A DNA stretch of 64,000 bases from G963676205 sp964342525 (GCA_964342525.1 CAYFGQ010000009.1:15707-79706), one strand, 5' to 3'. Counted from the first letter of the stretch, positions 26,110-34,904 are shown. Made by a program: numbers and translations. Notes: generated from the letters alone by a model not told the origin.

Positions 26110-26610
26110 ATGGATTTAATAAGCTACATTGATCGTGGCGGTATAATTGTTTATATTTTGATTATCCTAAATATTATAGGTTTTTCTATAATGTTATGGA
26201 AAATATTTGTACTTCTTTTACTAAAAAAAACAACACCAAAGACAGTAGATAATTTAATACAAGAGATATCTACAGAAGATAAAACAAATACACATAAAAT
26301 ACAAAACCAACTTGATAATGAAGTAAAAAAACTTGAAACTGGACTTACTACTATCAAAATAATAGCTACAGTAGCTCCACTTTTAGGACTTTTAGGAACA
26401 GTAATAGGGATACTTAACTCCTTTGATGCCATAAGCGTATCTGGTCTTGGAGATCCAAGTATATTTTCTAGTGGTATTTCTATAGCCCTTATCACTACAG
26501 TAGCTGGGCTTATAGTTGCTATACCTCATCATATGGGATATAATTACTTTATAAGTGCTATAGATAAATATGAAATAAAACTACAACATGAGGTTTATTC
26601 AAAGCTGTGA
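26110..26610 (+). CDS. exbB: ExbB/TolQ family proton channel
   Basis: A 166-residue inner-membrane protein with three helices. The first is near 12-34 (GGIIVYILIILNIIGFSIML). The C-terminal pair contains the conserved VAPLLGLLGTVIGILNSFDAI and ISIALITTVAGLIVAIPHH of MotA/TolQ/ExbB channels. I chose the ATG at 26110 because AAAAGGAAATAAA precedes it; an in-frame ATG at 26071 lacks this. The stop overlaps the exbD GTG start. Confidence 0.9.
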   Translation: MDLISYIDRGGIIVYILIILNIIGFSIMLWKIFVLLLLKKTTPKTVDNLIQEISTEDKTNTHKIQNQLDNEVKKLETGLTTIKIIATVAPLLGLLGTVIGILNSFDAISVSGLGDPSIFSSGISIALITTVAGLIVAIPHHMGYNYFISAIDKYEIKLQHEVYSKL

Positions 26611-26987
26611 AACGAAGAGAACCTTTATCAATAGACCTTACCCCATTAGTGGATGTTTTATTTATACTTTTAGTATTTTTTATAGTTACCTCTGTATTTA
26701 AAAAAGAGGAGCTTGCTCTTATGCTTGACCTACCAAGTTCTCAGGCTAAAGAATTATCTATTGATCGAAAACAAATCACTATAGAAGTAAATAAAAACTC
26801 CTTTGCTTTCGAAGGTAAAATAATGACCATTGAAGAGTTTGATATAAAACTTAAAAGTGTAAAAAAACAAGATAAACCTATAATAATAAGAATAGATAAA
26901 CAAGTGCCCTATGAAAAAGTAGTGAAGATACTTGATCTTTTACAAAAATACAATCTAAACAATCTAGCACTTATTACTAAAGAGTAA
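26607..26987 (+). CDS. exbD: ExbD/TolR family energy-transduction protein
   Basis: A 126-residue protein starting at a GTG that overlaps the exbB stop. The N-terminus KRREPLSIDLTPLVDVLFIL contains the proton-relaying Asp at the beginning of the single helix (LFILLVFFIVTSVF), followed by a periplasmic domain (YEKVVKILDLLQKYNLNNLALITK at the end, quoted in part by its ends YEKVV and ALITK). It completes the TonB-ExbB-ExbD motor. Confidence 0.92.
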   Translation: MKRREPLSIDLTPLVDVLFILLVFFIVTSVFKKEELALMLDLPSSQAKELSIDRKQITIEVNKNSFAFEGKIMTIEEFDIKLKSVKKQDKPIIIRIDKQVPYEKVVKILDLLQKYNLNNLALITKE

Positions 26988-26989
26988 AA

Positions 26990-28111
26990 ATGCTGAAAAA
27001 ATTATTGATCTTAATTTTTATAAATATAAATTTATTTGCAGCATCCCATAGTTTTATCCTAGAAAATGATGCCCTAACAGGTACAGATAAACACTATACA
27101 AATGGATTTTTTTATACATGGATGAGTGATGATAATGATAAAGATATCCCTGATTGGCTAAATATTGAAGATATTGCCGTGGATAATATGGCAATATCTT
27201 TAAGTCATCTTACCTTTACACCTGATGATTTATCTGATCCAAATGTAATTATAGATGATATGCCCTATGCTGGATATTTAAATCTTAACTTTTTTTTATA
27301 TCAATCGATGTCAAATTATTTCCATGAATTAGGTTTGGGTTTTGGTGTAGTTGGACCACTAGCTAGATCAGAACAAATACAAAATGAAATACATAGAATA
27401 AATGGGAATAGAACTCCTCAAGGTTGGGATAATCAACTAAAGAATGATTTTCTTACAAATATCTCTTATCAATTTGGATACAAAACAGATAAAAGAGATT
27501 TAGGTTTTATTGAATATGACTGGACAAATAATGTTAGGGTTGATTTAGGAGAATTTTATACTGGTGCTTTAGTTGGTACTAGTATAAGATTTGGTAGTTT
27601 TGTACCAAACAACTTTAAAACAACAGGGAACTTTATAGGAGGGGAAGAAAGTTCTCTTTTGAATTTTGGACATAAAAATGGTCTAGATTGGTCAGTTAGT
27701 TTAGGATATTTTTTAAACTCCATAAAAAGGTTTTATATTGTTGATGAATATGAAGAATATCAACTTGATCATATTCATTACACAAAAGGAAAAGTTATAA
27801 CATTTAATATATATTATGATAATTTTGAATTTGCATTAAAACTAAGATCAACATATGTACAAAGTAATGATACGGTTGAAGGACTAGAAAAAGATATAGA
27901 AGAACTAGATGAAGAGAGTATAAAAAAATGGGGTGGACTTACCTTTAGATGGAAATTTGACCCTGAAAATAAAAAAACACCAGACACTTTGGAAGAAAAA
28001 AAGATTGAAAAAAATGAAAATACATATATTGAAGAGATAAAAGAAGAGTCAAAAACTCTGCAAAAAGATGCAGAGTCTTCTACTATTTTGCCACAGTCTC
28101 AAGCTCAATAA
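26990..28111 (+). CDS. LpxR-family outer-membrane lipid A deacylase
   Basis: A 373-residue outer-membrane protein with signal peptide (LKKLLILIFININLFA). The hallmark LpxR N-terminus is FILENDALTGTDKHYTNGF, matching the N-D...T...H-Y-T-N pattern around the active site of Salmonella/Helicobacter LpxR, which removes the 3'-acyloxyacyl chain of lipid A. A block DDMPYAGYLNLNFF also fits. The last ~60 residues are a charged Lys/Glu extension not usual for the barrel. It starts two bases after exbD; its end overlaps yceI (convergent) by 29 bases. Activity on lipid A is by family only. Confidence 0.85.
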   Translation: MLKKLLILIFININLFAASHSFILENDALTGTDKHYTNGFFYTWMSDDNDKDIPDWLNIEDIAVDNMAISLSHLTFTPDDLSDPNVIIDDMPYAGYLNLNFFLYQSMSNYFHELGLGFGVVGPLARSEQIQNEIHRINGNRTPQGWDNQLKNDFLTNISYQFGYKTDKRDLGFIEYDWTNNVRVDLGEFYTGALVGTSIRFGSFVPNNFKTTGNFIGGEESSLLNFGHKNGLDWSVSLGYFLNSIKRFYIVDEYEEYQLDHIHYTKGKVITFNIYYDNFEFALKLRSTYVQSNDTVEGLEKDIEELDEESIKKWGGLTFRWKFDPENKKTPDTLEEKKIEKNENTYIEEIKEESKTLQKDAESSTILPQSQAQ

Positions 28112-28673
28112 GCATTTTTACCTTATCCCCTACTGCAACACCACCAAACTCTAAAGCTTTATTCCAAGTAAGTCCAAAATCTTTACGATTTATTTTTCCC
28201 TCAATAGTAAAACCTACTCTAGTGTTTCCATTAAAATCTTTTATCACCCCATTGATCTCCACATCGAGTTTTACACTTCTCGTAACACCTCTTATGGTAA
28301 GATCACCTTCCATTGTTCCCTCATCACCATCTGCATCATATTTTGTCATTACAAAGGTAAGATTTGGATGTTTATCTGCATGGAAGAAATCTTCACTTCT
28401 TAGATGATTATCCCTTTTTACAATACCTGTATCTATTGATTTAGCATTTATCTTTGCAGATAAGGAGTTAAAAGTTTGTTTTTTAATATCATAATCGATA
28501 CTACCATCATACTCTAAGAATTTTCCTTTTACATTACTTATCATAAGATGTTTTACAGAAAATCCAACTTCACTGTGTGCTTTATCCACTTCAAGCATAT
28601 TTGCATGGGAAAATGCAAACATAAAAAATAGACTAAACACAAGCATTTTGATTTTATTTACAGTACTTAACAT
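28083..28673 (-). CDS. YceI family periplasmic lipid-binding protein
   Basis: A 196-residue exported protein (signal MLVFSLFFMFAFSHA after a short basic stretch). The mature part starts VDKAHSEVGFSVKHLMIS and has the YceI lipocalin-like pattern NHLRSEDFFHADKHPNLTF and GDLTIRGVTRSVKLD. Members bind polyisoprenoid-type ligands; a precise role is unknown. GAGGAG lies upstream of the ATG at 28673. Overlaps the convergent LpxR-family gene. Confidence 0.93.
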   Translation of the reverse strand: MLSTVNKIKMLVFSLFFMFAFSHANMLEVDKAHSEVGFSVKHLMISNVKGKFLEYDGSIDYDIKKQTFNSLSAKINAKSIDTGIVKRDNHLRSEDFFHADKHPNLTFVMTKYDADGDEGTMEGDLTIRGVTRSVKLDVEINGVIKDFNGNTRVGFTIEGKINRKDFGLTWNKALEFGGVAVGDKVKMLIELETVAK

Positions 28674-28863
28674 TGTAATCTCCTCTCGTAAGCTGTTAGT
28701 TTTTCTTATATTAAAATTCTATGGCAGTTTTATTTAATAAAATATAAAAAATTATTTTTAGTTTTAAATAGAAGTTTGTAGGATTTAAACTTATGTTATG
28801 TTATAGCTACTCTTCTATGATATAATTTTTAAAACCAGAAAAAGAAACTTTATAGGTAAAAAT

Positions 28864-29469
28864 ATGACTTTAGAATCTGTATATATTGTAATTGCATTTA
28901 TCATCATTTCATTGTTACTTTTGATGGGATTCTTATTTAAAAAGAAAATCAAGAAACAACACAAAACCATAATCCTTAATAAAAAGGATATAGTTAAATA
29001 CCTTTTAAAAAACTATCCTAAAATAAACTTTGATGTAAGTAGACTTGGTAAATCAAATTTTGATAATATTGAAGATGAAAAAATATCTGTTGTAGAAGAT
29101 ATAACTAGACAATTTGCAAATATACAAACAGATTTTCCAAACTCAGCACCTATGATTGATCATGAATTTATTTGGGAATCATACCTTGTAAACTCAAAAC
29201 CACCTAAAGGTAAAATACCACCAGATCTATCAAAAAGAAGGGAAGCCATCCTGTTTAGGGATAAACATACTTGCCAGAGATGCTCAACAGATCTAAATAA
29301 AGATAATATGAGAATATACTATTTAAAAGATATTGAAGATGGTGGAGATTATAGTTTTGAAAATATGATTAGTGTGTGTAATGATTGTCATAAGGTTCTA
29401 CACTCAAAAGATATCAATAAAACAATCTATGAATTAGAGCTTTCAGAAAAACTTCTTACTATAGCGTAA
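28864..29469 (+). CDS. Membrane-anchored HNH-domain protein with altered motif
   Basis: A 201-residue protein with an N-terminal helix (about 6-26, VYIVIAFIIISLLLLMGFLF) followed by a basic stretch, so it is likely tethered facing the cytoplasm. The C-terminal ~70 residues are HNH-like: RREAILFRDKHTCQRC, then GGDYSFENMISVCNDCHKVLH. The two Cys pairs (CQRC, CNDC) and the Asn and last His are present. The first catalytic His-(Asp/His) position, before the GG, is YLKDI instead. It is either an inactive nucleic-acid binding domain or a divergent nuclease. It overlaps the convergent HIT gene by 11 bases. Confidence 0.78.
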   Translation: MTLESVYIVIAFIIISLLLLMGFLFKKKIKKQHKTIILNKKDIVKYLLKNYPKINFDVSRLGKSNFDNIEDEKISVVEDITRQFANIQTDFPNSAPMIDHEFIWESYLVNSKPPKGKIPPDLSKRREAILFRDKHTCQRCSTDLNKDNMRIYYLKDIEDGGDYSFENMISVCNDCHKVLHSKDINKTIYELELSEKLLTIA

Positions 29470-29953
29470 AATACTCTTCAGATTTTTCTTTTAATTGCCT
29501 ATATACTTTATCAAAATCAATGCCATAAGTTCTAGCCTCACCAATAGTAGTGATAAAGTTTGTATCCCTATCCCATCTAGGCACAAGATGTAGATGAATA
29601 TGCTCAGCAATTCCTGCCCCAGCACTAGCTCCAAGATTCATACCAAGATTTACACCCTTAGCATTTAATACATCTTTTAATAATGCTACACCCTTTTGTG
29701 CCAATAGATTCATCCTTATCCAAGCCTCAGGGTCAAGCTCTTCAAGTTTATCTGTATGATGATTTGGGATCACCATAAAGTGTCCTGGAGTATAAGGGTA
29801 TTTGTTCATCACTATAAAACAATACTCATCCCTATAAAGAACATGAAGATCATCATCTTTATCTAGATTTTCTACAATATGACAAAATACACATCCTTCT
29901 ATCTTTTCACCAGTGAGATATTCACTTCGCCAAGGAGCATATAGTCTATCCAT
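29459..29953 (-). CDS. HIT family nucleotide hydrolase/transferase
   Basis: A 164-residue histidine-triad protein starting at the ATG at 29953 (MDRLYAPWRSEYLTG), which has GGAG upstream; a longer frame to 30010 runs into a repeat and is rejected. The triad is HIHLHLVP, and CVFCHI is a zinc pair of the Ap4A-hydrolase/phosphorylase-like branch. NKYPYTPGHFMVIP is another family block. It follows murF on the same strand. The substrate is probably a dinucleoside polyphosphate or adenylate. Confidence 0.93.
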   Translation of the reverse strand: MDRLYAPWRSEYLTGEKIEGCVFCHIVENLDKDDDLHVLYRDEYCFIVMNKYPYTPGHFMVIPNHHTDKLEELDPEAWIRMNLLAQKGVALLKDVLNAKGVNLGMNLGASAGAGIAEHIHLHLVPRWDRDTNFITTIGEARTYGIDFDKVYRQLKEKSEEYFTL

Positions 29954-29971
29954 TGAAATTCTCCAATGGAT

Positions 29972-30082
29972 AGAGTGAATAGTGAATAACGAATAGTGAA
30001 AAATTCTCATTTACATTTATCATTTTGTTTTTTTCCAAAAAAACTCCTTCATTATTCACTTTTCACTATTAACTATTCACTA
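29972..30082. repeat. Inverted pair of TTCACTATT-type repeats between the HIT gene and murF
   Basis: 29972-30003 (read on minus) and 30051-30082 (read on plus) share TTTTCACTATT, six variable bases, then TCACTA. They face each other across about 47 bases. The second arm includes the murF stop codon. A third copy lies in the hydrolase gene at 31951-31982 (minus). Confidence 0.65.
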
Positions 30083-31531
30083 GATAAAGTTTGGTGCGTC
30101 ATTAGCAAATAAAATCAAATCTCCAGCTTTTGTTTCTCTAGCTAAAGTTGATTCTAGCTGTGCTTTATCAGCTAGTTTATAAACCTTTGGCTTTTTAAGA
30201 TTTTGAGATAATACATTTGCATTTAAACTTCCGGTGATGATAACTATATCAAAAATATCATCTGCAGCTTTTGCAAAGGTAGTATTTGCTTCTACTGTTG
30301 ATTCTACTAAACCTGGAGTTACTAATACTCTTCTATCATCATATGTAGAAGCTAATTTTACACCCTCTAACATCCCCTCTAAGTTTCCATTAAAACTATC
30401 ATCTAAGATCAGTTTTCCACCAGCTTTTATAAGCTGTAGTCTATGATCTACTGGTTTTATTTTATGTAAGGCTATTTTGATCTCTTCTATACTCATACCA
30501 AGCTTATGAGCCATTAAAATTACTGCTGCTAGATTTATGGCATTAAACTCACCTAAAATTGGCGCGTGGAAGTGATACTCTTTTCCTTCTATTTTCATAT
30601 CAAACCAGATACCATCTAAATTACTCTTTACGATATTTAGTCCATCTGGAAACTTTGTGATATTTGGATAATCTAATAGTGGCACTGATTCATGTACAAA
30701 TCCATGAACTAATCTTTTTGATTGTAAAAGCTCCATTTTTGTATGGATAATATTATCTAGAGTTTTAAAATACTCAATATGCTGTTCCCCAACACTTCCG
30801 ATAATAGTATATTGAGGATTTAAAAAAGTAGCTATTTCACCAATATCACCCTTTTCCCTAGCACCTGCTTCAGCAATATATACTTGTGTATCTAAAGGAA
30901 TATCTTCATTTATATCTTTGATAATACCACCTATAGTATTTACACTTCTAGGAGTCTTATAAGTTCTATATTTACCCTCTAAAACCTGATAAAGGTAGTT
31001 TTTAATAGAGGTCTTACCAAATGAAGCTGTAATAGCTACAATTGTAAGATCTTTCATATAATCAAGTCTCTTCTTAGCCCTATCTTTATAGGATAAGAAA
31101 AATATCTTCTCTAATCCCATAGAGATGATATATGTGATAAGAAGTGGAGCTAATACCCCAAGATTTTTACACTGACCACTTGCTAAACATAAACCTTCAA
31201 CCGCAAAAGTAACAAATAGCAAAATCCCTAAAAACCTTTGTACCCTTTTTGTAAGCACTAAAGGTTTATCAAGTCCCCTATTCCAAAGTATAAAACTAGT
31301 AAGATAAAGTATGTAAAAATATCCTGCAAAATATAAAAAGTTTATAGGACTAAGTATAAAATATAAAACAACAGGAGTTAAGAAATAAACAATATGCCAC
31401 TGAACTTTGTGGTGTTTTAGTATCACTCTTTCAAGTTTGTAATTGTACCACTGTAGATTTGTTATAAGATACCATCCCAATGACATCACAAGGATAATAT
31501 GAGTAAAAATATTAAGTAAATCGATGTTCAC
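30080..31531 (-). CDS. murF: UDP-MurNAc-tripeptide--D-Ala-D-Ala ligase with N-terminal membrane domain
   Basis: Adds D-Ala-D-Ala to the UDP-MurNAc-tripeptide in peptidoglycan synthesis. About 483 residues from the GTG at 31531, which has TTGGAGAG suitably upstream. The first ~155 residues have several hydrophobic helices, as in other Campylobacterota MurF. The ligase part follows with the P-loop ITASFGKTSIKN, SVNTIGGIIKDIN, VYIAEAGAREKGDIGEI, and the C-terminal LILDDSFNGNLEGM. The start lies inside the 3' end of the upstream hydrolase gene. Confidence 0.93.
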   Translation of the reverse strand: MNIDLLNIFTHIILVMSLGWYLITNLQWYNYKLERVILKHHKVQWHIVYFLTPVVLYFILSPINFLYFAGYFYILYLTSFILWNRGLDKPLVLTKRVQRFLGILLFVTFAVEGLCLASGQCKNLGVLAPLLITYIISMGLEKIFFLSYKDRAKKRLDYMKDLTIVAITASFGKTSIKNYLYQVLEGKYRTYKTPRSVNTIGGIIKDINEDIPLDTQVYIAEAGAREKGDIGEIATFLNPQYTIIGSVGEQHIEYFKTLDNIIHTKMELLQSKRLVHGFVHESVPLLDYPNITKFPDGLNIVKSNLDGIWFDMKIEGKEYHFHAPILGEFNAINLAAVILMAHKLGMSIEEIKIALHKIKPVDHRLQLIKAGGKLILDDSFNGNLEGMLEGVKLASTYDDRRVLVTPGLVESTVEANTTFAKAADDIFDIVIITGSLNANVLSQNLKKPKVYKLADKAQLESTLARETKAGDLILFANDAPNFI

Positions 31532-32237
31532 AAATCTCTCCAATCTTTTTATGGTGTTTTAGAAAAAAGTAATGATCCCCATCAAAATCATAAAACTCAC
31601 TTCCCTCTATCAATTCATTTATCTTTTTTCCTGAACCAAGAGTAGTAGCAGTATCCTTTTGTCCCCAAAATATAAGTGTATCACCCTTATGGATTTTAAA
31701 AGACTCAGAAAAGTCTTCATCCACCACATTTTTAAAGGTCTCATACATATTTTGAGCCATTTGGTTTACATCATCACTTCTAAAGGCCTTAGTTAATCCC
31801 CTAAGCCCTAAAATTCCAAGTATTTTAGCTAATTTTATTTTTAATTTTACTTTTAGCGGTTTTGGCTCTAAAATCCCTGCTGTACTTAGTAAGACAAGAT
31901 GTTTTGGATTTAAAAGTGTAGCTACTTTTCCACCAAAAGAATGACCAAATATAGTTAATAGTGAAGAGCTAATAGTGAAAAGTTGTAAGAATTCATTTAT
32001 GATCTTTGCGTAATCATTTGTAGTTAGCACTATATCGTTTGAGCTTTTTCCAAATCCGGGCATATCTATGTAGATGTGTTTATAGTTTTTAAACTCATCT
32101 CCAAAGGCTTGTTTCATTATCTCTTTATTGCTTCCCCAACCATGGAGAAATACTAGTACTTTTTCCTTACTTGGATTTACTATCTCATAGGAGATATCGA
32201 AGTTTTGATTTTGGTAATTTACTTTTTTTATAGCCAT
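31512..32237 (-). CDS. Alpha/beta hydrolase (MhpC-like) next to murF
   Basis: A 241-residue cytosolic hydrolase. The start is the ATG at 32237 (MAIKKVNYQNQN), overlapping the DUF445 stop by one base. Motifs are VFLHGWGSNKE (oxyanion), IDMPGFGKS, the nucleophile elbow FGHSFGGKVA, the Asp in FWGQKDTAT, and the His in DGDHYFFLKH. The segment just before the nucleophile (LFTISSSLLT) is encoded by a copy of the TTCACTATT repeat seen beside murF. A pairing with murF is usual in this phylum, but the substrate is unknown. Confidence 0.88.
   Translation of the reverse strand: MAIKKVNYQNQNFDISYEIVNPSKEKVLVFLHGWGSNKEIMKQAFGDEFKNYKHIYIDMPGFGKSSNDIVLTTNDYAKIINEFLQLFTISSSLLTIFGHSFGGKVATLLNPKHLVLLSTAGILEPKPLKVKLKIKLAKILGILGLRGLTKAFRSDDVNQMAQNMYETFKNVVDEDFSESFKIHKGDTLIFWGQKDTATTLGSGKKINELIEGSEFYDFDGDHYFFLKHHKKIGEICEHRFT
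31951..31982 (-). repeat. TTCACTATT repeat copy inside a coding region
   Basis: Read on the minus strand: TTTTCACTATT, AGCTCT, TCACTATTAAC. It is in frame in the hydrolase gene and encodes FTISSSLLT. It matches the two copies near 30 kb. Confidence 0.6.
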
Positions 32238-32947
32238 TAAGCCATCAATAGTGCAGATATAGCACCTATTGCTCCACCAAATACACCACCCCAAACTACA
32301 AGCCATCCAAGGTGTTCTTTTATGATCTTTTGAATAATCTCTTTTACCATATATGGTGTCATCTCATCAAGTCTTCTTTGAACTATGCCATCCACTTTTT
32401 CCACGATATCATCACTAATATTTTTTGATTTTAAATTCTCTTGTAATGTAGCTTGAAAACTATCTGTATGTACTATCTTATTTATAGCACCTTTTAGTTT
32501 CTCTTTAAATGGCTCTTCAAGTGGTTCAAGTGCTTTTTCACCACCAAACATATTTAACATACCACCAAAAGAAGACTCCATCACTGAGCTTTTTAGACTA
32601 TCGTATGCTGGTGAAAAATCTGTCTCATCTATAACTTTTGAGAAATCAAAGTGTTTATCATCATCAGAAAACTCTTCTTCTAAAAATCTATCAAGATTCT
32701 CCTTAGTAAAAAACTGCTCCATAATAAGTCCATGTATTCCAGTTTTAAACTGATCAAATCTATCTTCTATAACTCCAGATCCATAAAGTAATGGTACTTT
32801 TTCAAAAAGCATATGGATGGCTATGGAGTTAGTGATAGCTCCACTTAGGGCAAATAATCCTATCATAAGAAAAAGTTCTTCATTTGCTAGGATACCTGTA
32901 GATAATATTAAAATTGCTATTAAATTTGTAATTAGACTCTTATTCAT
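32237..32947 (-). CDS. DUF445 family membrane protein
   Basis: A 236-residue protein with hydrophobic helices at both ends (about 5-45 and 210-236) and a charged middle part. The block GLFALSGAITNSIAIHMLFEK and the following PLLYGSGVI are typical of DUF445/YheB-like proteins, whose function is unknown. A TATAAT on the minus strand sits six bases before the ATG, with no Shine-Dalgarno sequence, so translation is likely from a leaderless message. It is first in the DUF445-hydrolase-murF-HIT run. Confidence 0.88.
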   Translation of the reverse strand: MNKSLITNLIAILILSTGILANEELFLMIGLFALSGAITNSIAIHMLFEKVPLLYGSGVIEDRFDQFKTGIHGLIMEQFFTKENLDRFLEEEFSDDDKHFDFSKVIDETDFSPAYDSLKSSVMESSFGGMLNMFGGEKALEPLEEPFKEKLKGAINKIVHTDSFQATLQENLKSKNISDDIVEKVDGIVQRRLDEMTPYMVKEIIQKIIKEHLGWLVVWGGVFGGAIGAISALLMA

Positions 32948-32953
32948 ATCGCG

Positions 32954-32959
32954 ATTATA
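32954..32959 (-). promoter_or_regulatory. -10 box of the DUF445-murF run (predicted leaderless)
   Basis: TATAAT then CGCGAT then ATG on the minus strand. The same TATAATCGCGA arrangement stands before mfd, and a variant (TATAATCACGA) before the DUF6394 gene. Confidence 0.6.
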
Positions 32960-33128
32960 TCTAAATTATTATTAGAAATTAAGATAACGATAAATTAAGA
33001 ATTATCAAGACGTTTTTTAGCTTAAATAATTAACTTTTTGAAATAACTAAATTGCTTAATTCTTATAAATTGTTAGCTTTACAAAAAAGTTACCCTTCCC
33101 TAAAGCTAATTTTGAGACTTTAAAATGC

Positions 33129-33134
33129 TATAAT
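33129..33134 (+). promoter_or_regulatory. -10 box of a small hypothetical gene
   Basis: Extended -10 TGCTATAAT at 33126-33134; the predicted start of transcription is near 33141, ahead of AAAGAGC and the ATG at 33154. Confidence 0.55.
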
Positions 33135-33153
33135 AAAATAAAAAGAGCAAAAT

Positions 33154-33441
33154 ATGAACACTACAATAGAATACTACTCACAAAGCGGAACACTACTAGC
33201 TGAAGATGATGGATTAAATTTCTTACCAGCAGTAGGACAAGTGATCGAAAATAAATTTTTAAGGGATGGGGATTGTACAGGAGTATTTTATATCTGTGAT
33301 ATAGATATCTTTAAAAATACACCAGAAAGTTATATATGTATAGCAAAAGCATGGGAAAAAGAAAATACAGAAGAAAATGCTTCAATAAGTGAAACTGTAC
33401 AAAGATACTACGAAACAAAAAACCCTATAAACAGAATGTAA
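33154..33441 (+). CDS. Small acidic protein of unknown function
   Basis: A 95-residue soluble protein I do not recognise. It has no helix or signal. It starts TTIEYYSQSGTLLAEDDG and has the centre CTGVFYICDIDIF, reading like a small beta-rich fold. It stands alone, with its own promoter (extended -10) and a perfect terminator hairpin directly at its stop, which supports it being a real, independently expressed gene. Confidence 0.7.
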   Translation: MNTTIEYYSQSGTLLAEDDGLNFLPAVGQVIENKFLRDGDCTGVFYICDIDIFKNTPESYICIAKAWEKENTEENASISETVQRYYETKNPINRM

Positions 33442-33470
33442 AATAGATACTCAAAATGAGTATCTATTTT
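33440..33470. terminator. Bidirectional terminator between a small gene and phoH-like gene
   Basis: Perfect 13-base stem AAAATAGATACTC (33440-33452) / GAGTATCTATTTT (33458-33470) with loop AAAAT; A- and T-rich on each side. It serves both convergent genes. Confidence 0.8.
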
Positions 33471-33479
33471 ATTTAAAAA

Positions 33480-34904
33480 CTATCTATTTTTCTGATTCTC
33501 AAAAATTCTCTCAGTAAATTCAGCATATTTACCACGAACAGCCTTTTCTAAAGACAGAGCAAATAAAGTAAGCTCAGGATGCTCATTTTTAGTCTCTTTG
33601 AGTAATGTGGTTAGACCATTATTAAACTTATTTAGATACATATTATCTATTTGTCTATTTGATCCTATCACTATAGCCATACAACTTTCATCTAGACGTG
33701 AAAGGATAAGCTGAGTAGTATTTTTTGAAGAGTTTTGCCACTCATCCATGATCACTATAGCATCACTTAAGGTTCTACCCCTAGCCTCACCTGGCCATAA
33801 CATCTCTATTTGATATCGATTTATTAGCTCTTCTGTTTTTGATTGTAGGGATTCTTTGTTTTCTCTATTTTCACTTTTCTTTAGCTGTTTTTTTGCAATA
33901 AATTCTAAAGTATCATAAAGTGCCATATTGTAGATTCTAAACTTCTCTTCATTTCCAGCTAGATATCCCACATCTGCACCCTTATCTATTGACTCTATAG
34001 AGTTTCTTACATATACAATCTTTTCATAAGCACCCTTATCAATAAGCCTCATAGCTGCACCTATAGACATTAAAGTCTTACCACTACCAGCTTTAGCATC
34101 TATAGCCATAATATCGTAAGCATTACTTAGTACAGCTTTTAAAAAGAACTTTTGTTTTAAGTTAGCTGGGCGAAATGCCAAACCATTAAAATCTGATTCA
34201 TCTATAATATTTATCTTTTTATTATGAATAATTCCATAAGTTGAATTTCCATCAGGACTTAAAAACTCATAACAAAAATTTTGGATAGTATACTCTTCAT
34301 CAAATTTTGTAATATCTGCTAAATTTAAGGTATTGAAATATGAAGAATCAAGTTCTATTTTTTTAACAAACTCAAAATCTGGTACATCAGATTTATCCTC
34401 ATGAAGGGTTTGAGTTTTTAAATTTGCAAAAAGAGCAAAGGTTCTTGCATAAATATCTAAAGAAAGAAAGATCACCTTATCCCCTTTATAATGATCCCTT
34501 GCAAGACTAGCAACTTCTATGATCCTTTTATCATTTGATTCTGCTAAGATATGTTGTTCAATAGTTGTTTCATATTTATCTTTAGCGATGATATGTAGTT
34601 CAAGGTCATCATTTGCATATTTTACAACTTTATAGTTCTCTTTATAATCAACCTCTTTGATCTTCATCTTTGCTAATAATCTTGCAAATTCTCTAGCATA
34701 GAAACCAAGCTCATTCATAAGCTTCTTTTTATCCTCTAGCTCCATTAAAACTGTTTCTGGGACAACCACTAAATTGGTTTTTTCATCACTAATACGTGCT
34801 AAATTATTCACATCTTGCAAAATAACATTTGTATCTAAAACATAAACTTTTCTTGATTTACTTTTTTCTTCTTCTGTAATTTGAATATCTGTTTCTTCTG
34901 ACAT
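33480..34904 (-). CDS. PIN-PhoH family ATPase (PhoH2-like)
   Basis: A 474-residue cytosolic protein with an N-terminal PIN nuclease domain (VYVLDTNVILQD with D24, then acidic residues at VPETVLMELE and SNDKRIIEVA) and a C-terminal PhoH ATPase: Walker A DAKAGSGKT (about 269-277), RNSIESIDKGADVGYLAGN, and Walker B AIVIMDEWQN. PIN-PhoH proteins are reported as RNA helicase/nuclease (PhoH2) in mycobacteria. It ends at the bidirectional terminator. No toxin-antitoxin partner is adjacent. Confidence 0.92.
   Translation of the reverse strand: MSEETDIQITEEEKSKSRKVYVLDTNVILQDVNNLARISDEKTNLVVVPETVLMELEDKKKLMNELGFYAREFARLLAKMKIKEVDYKENYKVVKYANDDLELHIIAKDKYETTIEQHILAESNDKRIIEVASLARDHYKGDKVIFLSLDIYARTFALFANLKTQTLHEDKSDVPDFEFVKKIELDSSYFNTLNLADITKFDEEYTIQNFCYEFLSPDGNSTYGIIHNKKINIIDESDFNGLAFRPANLKQKFFLKAVLSNAYDIMAIDAKAGSGKTLMSIGAAMRLIDKGAYEKIVYVRNSIESIDKGADVGYLAGNEEKFRIYNMALYDTLEFIAKKQLKKSENRENKESLQSKTEELINRYQIEMLWPGEARGRTLSDAIVIMDEWQNSSKNTTQLILSRLDESCMAIVIGSNRQIDNMYLNKFNNGLTTLLKETKNEHPELTLFALSLEKAVRGKYAEFTERIFENQKNR

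Noticed and set aside
28864..29469. Restriction endonuclease of a defence system
   Set aside because: No methyltransferase or other defence gene nearby, an altered HNH motif, and a membrane anchor.
29954..30010. N-terminal extension of the HIT protein
   Set aside because: The added 19 codons lie in the TTCACTATT repeat, and a good ribosome site stands before the ATG at 29953.
33480..34904. PhoH2 toxin-antitoxin pair
   Set aside because: No small antitoxin gene lies just upstream of the PIN-PhoH start; the upstream 197 bases have no supported ORF.
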